Positions 27,202-37,126 are shown, counted from the stretch's first letter. The stretch: 64,000 nt of DNA from Methanosarcinaceae archaeon (GCA_030611265.1 JAUWQD010000002.1:62001-126000), one strand, 5' to 3'. Numbers and translations are program-made. The notes: a model not told the origin generated them from the letters alone.

Positions 27202-28689
27202 ATGGTAAGACAACTATTTCCCGGCAGAATGCCGTTGGATGGCGTTAGTCTGGAGCTATTCTCAGATGATGATCTAAGAGCACTACACTATGCTACCATG
27301 GATGTTTTCATGAATACCGGTATTCAGGTTTCAGACCCTGAAGCAAGAGTAATCTTCAAAGAAGGTGGCTGTGATGTTGATGAAAAAACAATGATCGTAA
27401 AGATTCCTGAATATGTAGTCAACAGAGCACTGATCGATTGTCCATCTAAATTCGTCCTATGGGGACGTGGAAAGAAGAACAAATTGGTTCAGGAGCACAA
27501 GGGTAAGGTACACTGGACCTGTTTCGGCACCGGTGTCAAAATGTGTAACTACAAAGGACCGGGACAGTACGAAACTGTTGATTCAACAGATAAGGATGTT
27601 GCAGACACAGCAAAGATATGTGACTGGGCAGAAAACATCAACTACTATTCACTTGCTGTTTCAGCAAGAGACTGGGCAGGAAAAGGTGCACAGGATGTTC
27701 ACGAAACCATTACACCATTAATGAACACTACAAAGCACTTCCATCACATCGATCCTGTTGGAGAGAATGTTGAATATTACAGGGATATTGCTATAGCATA
27801 CTATGGTGGAGACGAAGAGGAAGCACGCAAAAAGCCGCTTTTCTCAATATTGCTCTGTCCTACAAGTCCGCTGGAACTCAGTGTGAATGCTTGTCAGGTC
27901 ATCATGAAAGGTGCAAGATATGGCATTCCTGTTAATGTCCTGAGTATGGCAATGGCTGGCGGTTCATCACCGGTTACCCTTGCAGGAACTCTTGTGACAC
28001 ACAATGCAGAGGTACTTTCAGGTATTGTACTTGCCCAACTGGTGCAGCCGGGTACAGCAGTATGGTACGGCAGTTCCACTACTACATTCGACCTTAAGAA
28101 AGGCACAGCACCAGTAGGTTCTCCAGAACTTGGAATGATCAGCGCAGCAGTAGCAAAACTTGGTCAGTATTATGGCCTCCCAACATTTGTTGCTGGTTCG
28201 TAGGCTGATGCCAAGATACCTGACGGCCAGGCTGGCCACGAGAAAACCCTAACAACACTTCTCCCAGCCCTCTCCGGTGCAAACACCCTCTACGGTGCAG
28301 GTATGCTTGAGCTAGGTATGACATTCTCACTTGAACAGCTCGTCATTGATAATGACATGATCTCAATGACGAAGAAAGTAATGGAAGGAATTCCTGTAAA
28401 TGAAGAAACTCTTGCAGTCGAATCTATCGATCAAGTAGGTATCGGCAACAATTTCCTTGCTCACAAATCCACAAGAGATAACATAGACCTGCCATCCAGC
28501 CCAATGCTGATTGACAGATTAATGTTTGGTGACTGGAAAGCTGCGGGTTCAAAAGACCTCGCAACGGTTGCTCATGAAAAAGTCGTTGACATCATGAAGA
28601 ACCACGTCGTTGAACCAATCGATGCTGACCTGCTCAAAGATATGAAAGCAGTTGTTGACAGAGCTGACAAAGCGTTCAGAGGCAACTAA
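27202..28689 (+). CDS. mttB: Trimethylamine methyltransferase MttB, pyrrolysine-containing
   Basis: 495 residues with an in-frame TAG at 28201-28203 decoded as pyrrolysine at residue 334, the position known for Methanosarcina MttB. The reading frame and homology continue unbroken after it ([20 protein letters not shown] onward) to TAA. It transfers a methyl group from trimethylamine to the Co(I) corrinoid of MttC, releasing dimethylamine. Start ATG 27202 follows ggagg by 8 bases. Conserved stretches include [37 protein letters not shown] and [20 protein letters not shown]. Treating it as two genes split at the amber codon would be wrong. First gene of mttB-mttC-mttP. Confidence 0.98.
28201..28203 (+). 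other. In-frame UAG read as pyrrolysine (MttB residue 334)
   Basis: The amber codon lies between GTFVAGS-like sequence (TFVAGS) and ADAKIPD; conserved sequence continues on both sides, and pylS/pylBCD and tRNA-Pyl are in the same window. Confidence 0.97.
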
Positions 28690-28704
28690 ATGGAGGTCGT
28701 AAAA

Positions 28705-29352
28705 ATGGCAACAAAAGATGAAATTATTGCAAAAGCAAAAGAAGCTATCGCAAACTTTGATAACGATGCAGCTGCAGCTGCAGCTCAGGAAGCACTGGAT
28801 GCCGGAATAAGTCCTGTGGACATGATCCAGGAAGGTTTTACTACTGCAATGAATGAGGTCGGTGACCAATTCGAGGCAGGTACGTTGTTCCTTCCTCATG
28901 TCATTGCAGCTTCAGAAGCAATGACTGCCGGAGTCAATGTCCTTACGCCTGCACTGGAGGCGTTGGGCTCAGAGATGGAAAGCAAAGGCAAGATCGTAAT
29001 TGGAACGATTGAAGGTGACATCCATTCCATAGGAAAGGACATTGTTGCTACAATGCTCAAGATCGCAGGTTTTGAGGTATTTGATCTTGGAAGAGATGTA
29101 CCAATCAATGACTATGTTGAAAAGGCAAAGGAAGTTGGTGCACAGGTAGTTGCTTCATCTGCCCTTATGACTACAACAATGGTCAGCCAGATCCAGATCG
29201 AAGAGCAGCTCAAGGAAGCAGGTATTCGCGACTCGCTCAAAACAATGGTCGGCGGTGCTCCTGTTACACAAGACTGGGCTGACAAGATCGGTGCAGACGT
29301 CTATGGTGAAAATGCTTCCGATGTGGTGACTAAACTTAAGGAGATGTTCTGA
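28705..29352 (+). CDS. mttC: Trimethylamine corrinoid protein MttC
   Basis: 215 residues from ATG 28705, with ggagg 8 bases upstream (an ATG at 28690 lies before that site and is not used). An N-terminal helical cap domain is followed by a Rossmann-type B12 domain with the cobalt-ligating motif EGDIHSIGKDI (D-x-H-x-x-G), then SSALMTTTMV and GGAPVTQDWA. It carries the methyl group from MttB to the CoM methylase MtbA. It follows mttB by 15 bases. Confidence 0.97.
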   Translation: MATKDEIIAKAKEAIANFDNDAAAAAAQEALDAGISPVDMIQEGFTTAMNEVGDQFEAGTLFLPHVIAASEAMTAGVNVLTPALEALGSEMESKGKIVIGTIEGDIHSIGKDIVATMLKIAGFEVFDLGRDVPINDYVEKAKEVGAQVVASSALMTTTMVSQIQIEEQLKEAGIRDSLKTMVGGAPVTQDWADKIGADVYGENASDVVTKLKEMF

Positions 29353-29372
29353 TTTTTAGAAATCTCTAATCC

Positions 29373-29407
29373 AGTTGCAGAGATGTATTTGTCATATCTC
29401 TGCAACT
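29373..29407 (+). promoter_or_regulatory. Perfect 12-bp hairpin between mttC and mttP
   Basis: agttgcagagat pairs with atctctgcaact around an 11-base loop. No long U run follows, so it looks more like an mRNA processing or stabilising element that lets mttB-mttC be expressed above mttP than a full terminator. Function is inference. Confidence 0.6.
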
Positions 29408-29449
29408 GATTATTTAGCCATTTATAGTTATGTTATGGAGGTATTAATT

Positions 29450-30496
29450 ATGGATTTGCAAGCCTTAAAAACACAGGAGCATAAAAGGAGAGTCAAAATC
29501 GGTTTCATGTGGGCCTTTTTTTGTGCAATTCTCTGGGGTATATGGTACATCCCGGGTACAGTTGTATGGGTCCTCAATCCTTTTGATGCGATGTACAGCG
29601 AGATCGCTGCCACAAGTGGTGACGGGATATCTTTAGTTGTGACTGCTGTGTTAATAACTGCATTCAATGCTTTGACTGTTATTTTAGCCCTTATGGTCTG
29701 GAATGGTGTTCTCGGCAAGTTCGGGGAAATGAAGAGAACATTGAAGGAATTCCATCCATGTTCCAAGTGGTTCTTCCTGGCTGCTATTTTCGGTGGTCCG
29801 ATGGCAATATTGGGATCATTCATCGCAATGGGATTCGTTGGCGGTGCTTTTGCTGCTGTTGCAGCTCTTATGTATCCTGTAATCGGTTCTATTCTTGCTT
29901 CTAAATGGTATGGTGAAAAGATTACCAGACGTGCATACACAGGTATCGCGTTTATCATCGCTGGCGGTTTTACCATCTTTGGTGGTGGCGTTTTAACTGA
30001 ACTTGGCACCGGGAATATCTCATGGATAGGTTACCTTGGAGGACTCATGGCAGCAGCAGGTTGGGGTATTGAAGGTGCTATTGCAGGAAAAGGTCTTGAC
30101 ATCTCTGAACCTGATGTGAGTCTCACAATCAGATTCATTGCTGAGAATATCATCTGGTGGATAATCATCATTCCGCTTCTTGCGATCGTTGGTTTCCCAA
30201 TGTTCAAGTATGCAATACTGGCATTTGAGCCACTCACACTCCTGACCCTGATATTTGCAGGTATCACATTTGGTTTCTGTTATGTTGCCTGGTACAAGTC
30301 GTTCCCACTTATTGGCGTGGGAAGAGGGCAGGGAATTGGAAACCTTTACGGTCTTTTTGCCGTAATATTCATATTCCTTTTCTTCGGAGATATGCCTGCC
30401 TGGACTATCTTGCTAGGAGGCGCTTTGTGTCTTGTCGGCAGTTCCATTATGTTCTCTGAATCTACGGAAGAATTGGAATCATTGAGAGGTGACTAA
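29450..30496 (+). CDS. mttP: Trimethylamine permease-like membrane protein MttP
   Basis: 348 residues from ATG 29450, with ggaggt about 8 bases upstream. About ten hydrophobic spans arranged as two similar halves, as in DMT-type transporters; hallmarks are FFCAILWGIWYIPG, GGPMAILGSFIAMG and GRGQGIGNLYGLFAVIF. In Methanosarcina the gene in this position (after mttBC) is mttP, taken to be the trimethylamine importer. It is followed at once by a small regulator-like gene (its stop at 30496, next ATG 30498). Confidence 0.9.
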   Translation: MDLQALKTQEHKRRVKIGFMWAFFCAILWGIWYIPGTVVWVLNPFDAMYSEIAATSGDGISLVVTAVLITAFNALTVILALMVWNGVLGKFGEMKRTLKEFHPCSKWFFLAAIFGGPMAILGSFIAMGFVGGAFAAVAALMYPVIGSILASKWYGEKITRRAYTGIAFIIAGGFTIFGGGVLTELGTGNISWIGYLGGLMAAAGWGIEGAIAGKGLDISEPDVSLTIRFIAENIIWWIIIIPLLAIVGFPMFKYAILAFEPLTLLTLIFAGITFGFCYVAWYKSFPLIGVGRGQGIGNLYGLFAVIFIFLFFGDMPAWTILLGGALCLVGSSIMFSESTEELESLRGD

Positions 30497-30497
30497 T

Positions 30498-30794
30498 ATG
30501 GCAAATCTACGCCCTATTAAATTCAGGATACTTGAACTGTGCAACGAAGAAGGGGGAAAATGGAATTATGAGATCGTGCCTCAAATACAGGAAGAGTATG
30601 GTCTCAAGGGAAATTTCCAGAGGGATTCCATCAACTTCGATATCATAGAACTGGCATCAGGTGGATTACTACAAGATGTTGAGGTCAAGGTCGATGAAGA
30701 TGGAATTTACAAGAAAGGTTTTCTTTTGCACAAATATAACATCACGGAGTTCGGACAGATCCGAGCGTCTGATGCATGTTTGCTGAACATCTAA
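30498..30794 (+). CDS. Small winged-helix-like protein in the mtt operon
   Basis: 98 residues from ATG 30498 with gaggtgac upstream inside the end of mttP. The pattern IKFRILELCNEEGGKWNYEIVPQI is typical of the first helices of a winged helix (compare PadR-like or archaeal regulators), and VDEDGIYKKGFLLHKYNITEFG looks like the wing. No named family is recognised. It sits between the permease and a tiny membrane protein with tight spacing, so it may be a local regulator or a permease partner. Confidence 0.7.
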   Translation: MANLRPIKFRILELCNEEGGKWNYEIVPQIQEEYGLKGNFQRDSINFDIIELASGGLLQDVEVKVDEDGIYKKGFLLHKYNITEFGQIRASDACLLNI

Positions 30795-30807
30795 TGGAGG
30801 AGATCAT

Positions 30808-30957
30808 ATGGTACAAACAGAAGCCGCAATGGAAGCATATAATGCGTACTGGATAAATTCACCCCTGCCTGCTGCAAGTACATTGTATATGGTATTGATC
30901 CTGATCATTGCCATACTTGCACTCTGGCAGGCAAGAACGTTCGTTTCAAAATTCTAA
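30808..30957 (+). CDS. 49-residue single-span membrane protein
   Basis: An ORF too short for most gene callers. ATG 30808 has a strong ggagg about 7 bases upstream (30797-30801). The protein starts with a polar segment (VQTEAAMEAYNAYWINSP), then has one membrane helix, TLYMVLILIIAILALW (residues 25-40), and the tail QARTFVSKF. It is the last gene before the operon terminator. It could be a small subunit of the MttP transporter; that is inference from position. Confidence 0.75.
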   Translation: MVQTEAAMEAYNAYWINSPLPAASTLYMVLILIIAILALWQARTFVSKF

Positions 30958-31003
30958 GGGGGAATTGAGAAAAACAAACCAAAGAAACAAGGGGTAGATA
31001 CCA

Positions 31004-31085
31004 GACACAGATAGATTTGCTATGGGGTGGATTTAATGTGATTCCCTTAGGACAAATCTACCTGTGTCATTTTAAATTTTTTATT
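31004..31085 (+). terminator. Terminator of the mtt operon
   Basis: A 16-bp stem with one mismatch (gacacagatagatttg against caaatctacctgtgtc, 31004-31019 and 31053-31068), followed by a T-rich run (ttttaaattttttatttc). Confidence 0.75.
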
Positions 31086-31203
31086 TCTACTATTATTGTT
31101 TCACATTGCCCGCATACACCATAATGTGTTAAATTTGCCAGCGGGACAAAACGGAATTTCACAATAATACAACTTATTTATCAAAATTTAACGAGGTGTA
31201 CAA

Positions 31204-31848
31204 ATGAGCAAAGAAGAAATGTTTAAAGAACTTGCAGATGCCGTCATTTCCTGCAAAAAAGATGCTGTTGATGCAGCAGTCGAAAAAGCAAGAAGTGAAG
31301 GCATTGAACCGGCTGAGATCATTGAAAAAGGTCTTGCAGCCGGTATGAATGAAGTCGGTATTATGTTTGAGAGGGGTAAGCTGTTCTTACCACATGTAAT
31401 GCTTGCAGCCGGTGCGATGGAGTCAGGGGTTACGATTTTGGAAGCTGACATGCCAAAGGACACTGCCAGTAAAAAACTTGGTGTTATCGTAAACGGCACT
31501 GTTGAGGGGGATGTCCATGACATTGGCAAGTCCATTGTTTCTACAATGCTCCAGTCCGCAGGCTTTGAGGTCCATGATATTGGAAGAGATGTTCCTCTTC
31601 AGGATTTCATCGACAAGATCAAAGAGACAAATGCAGACATGGTCGGTCTTTCCGCCCTTATGACAACTACCCTTCCTGGTCAGAAAGCAGTTATTGAGAT
31701 GCTCAAAGAGCAGGGGCTGAGAGATAACATAAAGGTCATGGTTGGCGGTGCACCTGCAACAGAAAACTGGGCAAAGAAGATCGGTGCTGATTGCTATGCA
31801 GAAAATGCAAGTGAAGCTGTGGCAAAAGCCAAAGAATTGCTTGTCTAA
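31204..31848 (+). CDS. mtbC: Dimethylamine corrinoid protein MtbC
   Basis: 214 residues with the cap helices and the B12 motif [11 protein letters not shown], then [11 protein letters not shown] and [16 protein letters not shown]. The sequence matches MtbC rather than MttC or MtmC ([20 protein letters not shown] block). It accepts a methyl group from MtbB and passes it to MtbA. gaggtg lies before the ATG. mtbB follows by 19 bases. Confidence 0.96.
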   Translation: MSKEEMFKELADAVISCKKDAVDAAVEKARSEGIEPAEIIEKGLAAGMNEVGIMFERGKLFLPHVMLAAGAMESGVTILEADMPKDTASKKLGVIVNGTVEGDVHDIGKSIVSTMLQSAGFEVHDIGRDVPLQDFIDKIKETNADMVGLSALMTTTLPGQKAVIEMLKEQGLRDNIKVMVGGAPATENWAKKIGADCYAENASEAVAKAKELLV

Positions 31849-31867
31849 TTTGTGGAAGGTGATACGA

Positions 31868-33271
31868 ATGACAACAGAATACACTACAAGAATGGGAGAC
31901 GGTCAGAGGATATTCATGACAAGGGAGCAGATCCTGGCAGACCTCAAAGAAGGAATGGCAGATGCTACCGATCTTGGTGAGATCCCTGATCTTAGTGAAG
32001 ATGAACTTGACAAACTTGTTGACATTATTGCAATGCCTGCGAGAATGGTTGGTGTAGAACCGGGCAAGGAAGTCCCTGTAACACATGATATTGGCACTAT
32101 CAGGATCGATGGTGACCAGGGTAACAGTGGTGTGGGCATTCCATCCAGCAGACTTGTTGGAGTCATGATGCACGAGAGGGCATTTGGTGCCGATACAATG
32201 GAACTTGGTCATATCGACTACAGTTACAAACCTGTCAAACCTGTGATCTCCAATGAACAACAGACAATGGAAGTCTGTCAGCAGAATACTATCGTTCCGC
32301 TTCTCTATGGTGCAATGCCAAATCTTGGTCTTTATTATACACCGGATGGTCCATTCGAAAACCCTGGTGATCTTATGAAGGCATTCAAGATCGATGAGGC
32401 AAGAGCTTCTATTGAAGGTGCAGCTAAACATGCTACAAGGGATATTACATGGATCATGCAGAAAATGATGGCTTCCGGTGCTGACGGTATCAATTTTGAT
32501 ACGATCGGTGCTGCGGGAGACGGTGACATGTTCGCATCATTGCATGCTATTGAGGCATTAAGGAAAGAGTTCCCTGACATTTACATTGAAGCAGGTATGG
32601 CTGGAGAGTTGACACTCGGTTTGCATGGTGACCTTCAATATGACGGTAAGGTTCTTGCAGGAATGTGGCCACATCAGCAGGCTGAGGTTGTTTCAAAGGC
32701 GGGTGCCAATATATTCGGACCTGTTGTTAATACCAACACTAGCAGAAGTGCAGCATGGAACCTTGGAAGAGCGGTTACTTTCGTCAAAGCGGCTGTTAAG
32801 GCTTCATCCATCCCATGTCATGTGAATATGGGAATGGGTGTCGGCGGAATTCCGATGTTTGAGACTCCAACAATTGACGCCGTGTCAAGGGCCAGCAAAG
32901 CTATGGTCGAAGTTGCCGGCGTCGACGGCATATAGGTAGGGGTCGGCGACCCGATGGGTATGCCGATCGCACACATTATGACCTCCGGAATGAGCGGTAT
33001 CAGAGCAGCAGGAGATCTTGTTGCAAGGATGGAATTCTCAAAGAGCATGAGAATTGGGGAAGCAAAGGAATACGTTGCAAAGAAACTGGATGTTTCTACA
33101 ATTGATCTTAGTGATGAGTACGTCATGAGAGAAATAAGGGAAGATCTCGGTATCGGTGTGATAACTTCAGTTGCAGGTGCTCCAAAAGGAATTGCAGCAA
33201 AGATGAATATCGAGAAACTTCTGGATATCAAGATCAATTCCTGTGAAAGATTCAGAAAACAAATTGCATAG
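31868..33271 (+). CDS. mtbB: Dimethylamine methyltransferase MtbB, pyrrolysine-containing
   Basis: 467 residues with in-frame TAG at 32933-32935, pyrrolysine at residue 356 as in known MtbB. The sequence around it is EVAGVDGI, Pyl, [15 protein letters not shown]. The enzyme methylates Co(I)-MtbC from dimethylamine, giving monomethylamine. A TIM-barrel core with [17 protein letters not shown] and [21 protein letters not shown] is seen. The start is ATG 31868 ([13 protein letters not shown]); the frame is open further upstream through mtbC but that is not coding. The final stop is also UAG (33269-33271), with a backup UGA four codons later. Confidence 0.98.
32933..32935 (+). other. In-frame UAG read as pyrrolysine (MtbB residue 356)
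   Basis: Homology to MtbB continues on both sides of the amber codon without frameshift, and the position agrees with the known Pyl356. Confidence 0.97.
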
Positions 33272-33303
33272 TTAAATGAATGAATATCAGGGAAATTTGA
33301 AAT

Positions 33304-33334
33304 GAGACCTTCTGCGTTGCAGGGTCTCTTTTTT
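33304..33334 (+). terminator. Terminator after mtbB
   Basis: gagacc and ggtctc arms around a 12-base loop, followed by six T residues (gggtctcttttttg). Confidence 0.75.
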
Positions 33335-33418
33335 GATCCATTCATATGGAAAATAACTACTGTCCAAGTAGGTGAATGGATACCGTTTCCCAATTATAGA
33401 TATTGAGGGAGGTATTAC

Positions 33419-34066
33419 ATGTCAAATCAAGAACTTTTAGACAAACTTAGGGACACAATTGTCAGTCAGGACATAAACGGTTGTGTGGATGCCACTAATG
33501 CAGCACTTGCGGTCGGTATCAGTGCTGTTGACGCAATCGAGAATGGGCTTTCAGTTGGAATGAAAATCGTCGGTGACAAATTCGAAGCCGCAGAGATCTA
33601 CCTTCCACAGATCATGATGTCTGCAAAAGCAATGAACGGCGCTATGGAGATTCTTTCACCTCTCCTTGAAGGAGATGAAGATGCAGGAAAGGGACTGGCA
33701 ATTACATATGTTCAGGAAGGAGACATTCACGACATTGGTCACCGCCTTGTAACTACAATGCTGGGTGCAAACGGATTTGAGATCATTGATCTCGGAGTGG
33801 ATGTACCAAATGAAAAGGTCATCGAAGAAGTGGAAAAGAACAAGGGCAAGAAAATAATCCTTGTGGGTTCAGCGCTCATGACAACATCAATGCTTGGCCA
33901 AAAAGACACAGTGGAACTGCTTAAGGAAGAAGGGCTCAGGGACGATGTTAAGGTCATGTTCGGCGGTGCACCGGTATCAGATGCATGGATTGCAGAGATC
34001 GGTGCAGATGCAACAGCAGAGAACGCTGCAGATGCGTCCCGTGTTGCTCTTGAAATTATGCAATAA
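33419..34066 (+). CDS. mtmC: Monomethylamine corrinoid protein MtmC
   Basis: 215 residues. The cap domain GLSVGMKIVGDKFEAAEIYLPQIMMSAKAM and the B12 motif EGDIHDIGHRLVTTMLGANGF are characteristic of MtmC, followed by LVGSALMTTSMLGQKD and FGGAPVSDAWIAEIGADAT. It carries methyl groups from MtmB to MtbA. A gggaggt site precedes the ATG and mtmB begins 14 bases after the stop. Confidence 0.96.
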   Translation: MSNQELLDKLRDTIVSQDINGCVDATNAALAVGISAVDAIENGLSVGMKIVGDKFEAAEIYLPQIMMSAKAMNGAMEILSPLLEGDEDAGKGLAITYVQEGDIHDIGHRLVTTMLGANGFEIIDLGVDVPNEKVIEEVEKNKGKKIILVGSALMTTSMLGQKDTVELLKEEGLRDDVKVMFGGAPVSDAWIAEIGADATAENAADASRVALEIMQ

Positions 34067-34080
34067 GAGGTGATTTAATT

Positions 34081-35457
34081 ATGACATATAGTAGATCAAT
34101 GGATTGCTACGAATTTTATGACCGTGCAAAGAAAGGTGAGAAGATGACCCAGGATGACTGGGATCTTATGACCATTCCGATGAAGTCAATGGAACTCAAG
34201 CAGAAATACGGAATTGACTTTAAGAACCAGTTTGTCCCAACCGATAAGGATATGATGGGCAACCTGTTCAAAGCAGGTTTTGAAATGCTTCTTGAGTGTG
34301 GCATTTACTGTACCGACACCAAACGTATCGTCAAGTACACCGAGGATGAGATCTGGAATGCAATCAACAATGTTCAGAAGAAGTTTGTACTTGGTACCGG
34401 AAGGGATTCAGTGACCGTTAAAAAGAGAAAAGTTGGTAGCAAGCGCAAGCCGATAGTGCAGGGCGGTCCAACAGGTTCTCCGATCTCTGAAGAGATGTTC
34501 ATGCCGGTGCATATGAGTTATGCTCTTGAGAAGGAAGTTGACACAATTGTCAATGGTGTTATGATGACAGTTCGTGGAAAACCACCAATCCCCAAGAGCC
34601 CTTATGAGATACTGGCAGCCAAGACCGAGACACGTCTTATCAAACAGGCTGCGGCAATGGCAGGAAGACCTGGCATGGGCATATAGGGGCCTGAGACTTC
34701 CCTGTCCGCTCAGGGAAATATCTCTGCTGAATGTGCCGGTGGCATGATCAGTAGTGATAGTCATGAGGTCTCACAACTAAACGAACTTAAGATCGATCTT
34801 GATGCAATTTCTGTTATTGCACACTATAACGGTAACAGTGACATTATCATGGATGAGCAAATGCCTATCTTTGGTGGCTACGCCGGCGGCGTAGAAGAGA
34901 CTGCTATTGTTGATATTGCAACACACATCAATGCATTTGTGATGAGCAATGCAAGCTGGCACCTTGACGGGCCGGTACACATTCGCTGGGGATCTACAAA
35001 CACAAGGGAAACCTTGATGATCGCAGGATGGACCTGTGCTACTATTTCAGAGTTTACTGACATGCTTTCAGGTAACCAGTACTATCCATGTGCAGGACCA
35101 TGCACAGAGATGTGCCTGCTTGAGGCTTCAGCCCAGTCCATGACAGATACGGCATCCGGCCGTGAGATCCTTTCCGGTGTGGCAGCCGCAAAGGGTGTTG
35201 TGCAGGACAAGACAACAGGTATGGAAGCCAGAATGATGGGGGAGGTTGCAAGAGCAACTGCAGGTATGGACATCGGAGAGGTTAACAAGATAATTGATGG
35301 AGTTGTCAAACTCTACGAGAACGATTATGCAAAAGCACCACAGGGGAAGACATTCCAGGAATGTTATGATGTTAAGACCATAACACCAACTGATGAATAC
35401 GTTAGCGTATACGATGGTGCACGCAAGAAACTTGAAGAGTTGGGGCTTGTATTCTAA
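34081..35457 (+). CDS. mtmB: Monomethylamine methyltransferase MtmB, pyrrolysine-containing
   Basis: 458 residues with in-frame TAG at 34684-34686, pyrrolysine at residue 202, exactly the site of the first structurally known Pyl enzyme. The sequence on either side is GRPGMGI, Pyl, GPETSLSAQGNIS. It transfers the methyl group of monomethylamine to Co(I)-MtmC, releasing ammonia. Start ATG 34081 follows gaggtga. The C-terminal part contains GGYAGGVEETAIVDIATHI, WHLDGPVHIRWGSTNTRETLM and CAGPCTEMCLLE. Operon with mtmC; mtbA follows after a 150-base spacer. Confidence 0.98.
34684..34686 (+). other. In-frame UAG read as pyrrolysine (MtmB residue 202)
   Basis: The position equals the established Pyl202 of MtmB and both flanking segments are homologous to MtmB in one frame. 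Confidence 0.98.
34698..34717 (+). promoter_or_regulatory. Hairpin just downstream of the mtmB amber codon (PYLIS-like)
   Basis: ttccctg and cagggaa form a 7-bp stem with a 6-base loop 11 bases after the UAG. A PYLIS element has been described at this place in mtmB; published work found it helpful but not required for pyrrolysine insertion. Confidence 0.65.
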
Positions 35458-35518
35458 AGTAGCCCAAAGTAACCTAAAGCAACCTAAACTAGCGCTTATT
35501 CTGGATATTATCCAGAAT
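35456..35518 (+). repeat. Short direct repeats and hairpin after mtmB
   Basis: A run of related 10-12-base units (aaagtagccc, aaagtaacct, aaagcaacct, aaactagcg) at 35457-35494 is followed by a perfect 9-bp hairpin, attctggat / atccagaat, at 35498-35518. A second stem, gccagt/actggc, is at about 35536-35556. They may tune read-through into mtbA. Confidence 0.6.
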
Positions 35519-35610
35519 ATCTTCCTCCACCCTTTGCCAGTGGGTAAATACTGGCAACATTTCATTCATAGAGATATAAAATATAATTGAATTTACAGGA
35601 GATTGAATTT

Positions 35611-36630
35611 ATGGTTGAATATACTCCAAAAGAAAGACTGGCACGCGTATTGAACAAACAAACTGTGGACAGAATGCCGGCTGTATGTGTCACACAAACT
35701 GCAACCGTTGAACAGATGGAAGCTTGTGGTGCATTCTGGCCGGAAGCAAACGAGAATGCGGAAAAGATGGCAATACTTTCTGAAGCAGGCCACACTGAAA
35801 TTGGTTTTGAGGCTGTACGTGTTCCTTATGATATTTCCGCAGAAGCCGAATTATTTGGCTGTGAGATCAAGGCGGGTACACAGGTTCAACAGCCATCTGT
35901 TGTTGGACCCGTTGTGAAGACCGCAGAAGATATTGAAAAATTAAGGGATTATGATCTGAGTGAAGGAAGGGTTGGTGTTGTTTGTGAGGCGATCAAGATA
36001 CTTACGGACAAATATGGAGCTGACCTTCCGATCATGGGTAGTATGCTCGGTCCTTTCTCACTGGCACAGCACCTTAATGGTGATAACTGGTTCATGGCCA
36101 TTATGACAGATGAGGCATTTGGACTGGCACTTATGGAATTCACGACCGAGTTCAATATTGCATATGCAAAGAAAATGGTTGAGAATGGTGCTGACACAAT
36201 GGTCGTTATTGACCCTACGGCAAGTTACCAGCTCATCGGGCCTGAGTTCTATGAGAAGTTCGTACTGCCATTCCACACAAGAATAATTGATGCGATGCAT
36301 GAACTCAATATTCCTACTGTGCTCCACATCTGCGGTGACGCCACCGATGGCCTCACTCTAATGGAAGCCTGTGGAGTGGATGGCATCAGTATTGACCAGA
36401 ATGTTGATGTTGCAACTGCTGTGGCAAAATTGGAGAAATCGATAGTCATAGGAAATCTTGATCCGGCGAACATGCTCTGGAACCAGACACCTGAGGCAAT
36501 TAAAGAGGAGTCACAGAATGTACTGAATGCAGGTGTGGCGTTGTTGGCACCCGGATGTGGTATCGTCAGCAAGACCCCTACCGCGAACCTCCGGGCAATG
36601 GTAGAGATGGCTAAGAACCACACATACTGA
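35611..36630 (+). CDS. mtbA: Methylcobamide:CoM methyltransferase MtbA (methylamine-specific)
   Basis: 339 residues from ATG 35611 (caggaga upstream; an in-frame TTG at 35587 is not preferred). It belongs to the uroporphyrinogen decarboxylase-like TIM-barrel family, with the zinc site formed by LHICGDATD (His-x-Cys) and LAPGCGI (Cys). The N-terminal [22 protein letters not shown] and [14 protein letters not shown] match MtbA rather than the methanol-specific MtaA. It moves the methyl group from methylated MttC, MtbC or MtmC to coenzyme M. Its place right after mtmCB agrees. Confidence 0.94.
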   Translation: MVEYTPKERLARVLNKQTVDRMPAVCVTQTATVEQMEACGAFWPEANENAEKMAILSEAGHTEIGFEAVRVPYDISAEAELFGCEIKAGTQVQQPSVVGPVVKTAEDIEKLRDYDLSEGRVGVVCEAIKILTDKYGADLPIMGSMLGPFSLAQHLNGDNWFMAIMTDEAFGLALMEFTTEFNIAYAKKMVENGADTMVVIDPTASYQLIGPEFYEKFVLPFHTRIIDAMHELNIPTVLHICGDATDGLTLMEACGVDGISIDQNVDVATAVAKLEKSIVIGNLDPANMLWNQTPEAIKEESQNVLNAGVALLAPGCGIVSKTPTANLRAMVEMAKNHTY

Positions 36631-36790
36631 TAGTTTTAATTTGTTGCTCCGGCCGAAAAATGACTCAATTTTTGTGGTTGTTTTTCGTCCGGAGATTTTT
36701 TTTTGTTTTTTGTCAATACGGGATAATAAAAAGTTAGTATTTGTATAGCCGTGGTAAGAGATTTGTGTAAATGAATTGTTCTATCTGGAA

Positions 36791-37028
36791 CTAAAACCAA
36801 TACAACCGCCGCAGGCGGCACATTCCCACACCACTGATCCACGAATTATGGACTTTTCCGACATTCTCTTGTGAGATTGTATACTCCAAATTAATACGAC
36901 TGTAAGGAGTGATTTTCTCGTAGTATATATTTTATAAATATATAGTGCAAGTTAATCCGAGCATAGCGAGGATTTTCTTGTAGTATATATTCTACAGATA
37001 GAGGAACGCGCCGCCTACGGGGGTTGTT
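36791..37028. mobile_element. MITE-like composite element, copy 2
   Basis: Same plan as 8715-9005. The left end acaaccgccgcaggcggcac is preceded by the same aactaaaaccaat sequence. The right end is an inverted, partly decayed copy (gcgccgcctacgggggttg), with two AT-rich repeat units between (36900-36995, including ccgagcatagcgaggatttt). No ORF. Confidence 0.6.
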
Positions 37029-37126
37029 TCGGCTTCAAAAATAGCTAAACAAATACAAAAGTTAAAAAGAGATTTTATCATTATGTGATGTTTTCACACA
37101 ATGATACATTGAACATTGACTTTTAT

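Noticed and set aside
28303-28689. Separate gene made of the C-terminal part of mttB
   Set aside because: The sequence is continuous in frame with 27202-28200 across a UAG at the known pyrrolysine site. The same reasoning rejects separate genes at 32954-33271 and 34744-35457.
31742-31867. Longer mtbB starting inside mtbC
   Set aside because: The upstream extension is the other frame of mtbC; ATG 31868 begins the conserved [13 protein letters not shown] start.
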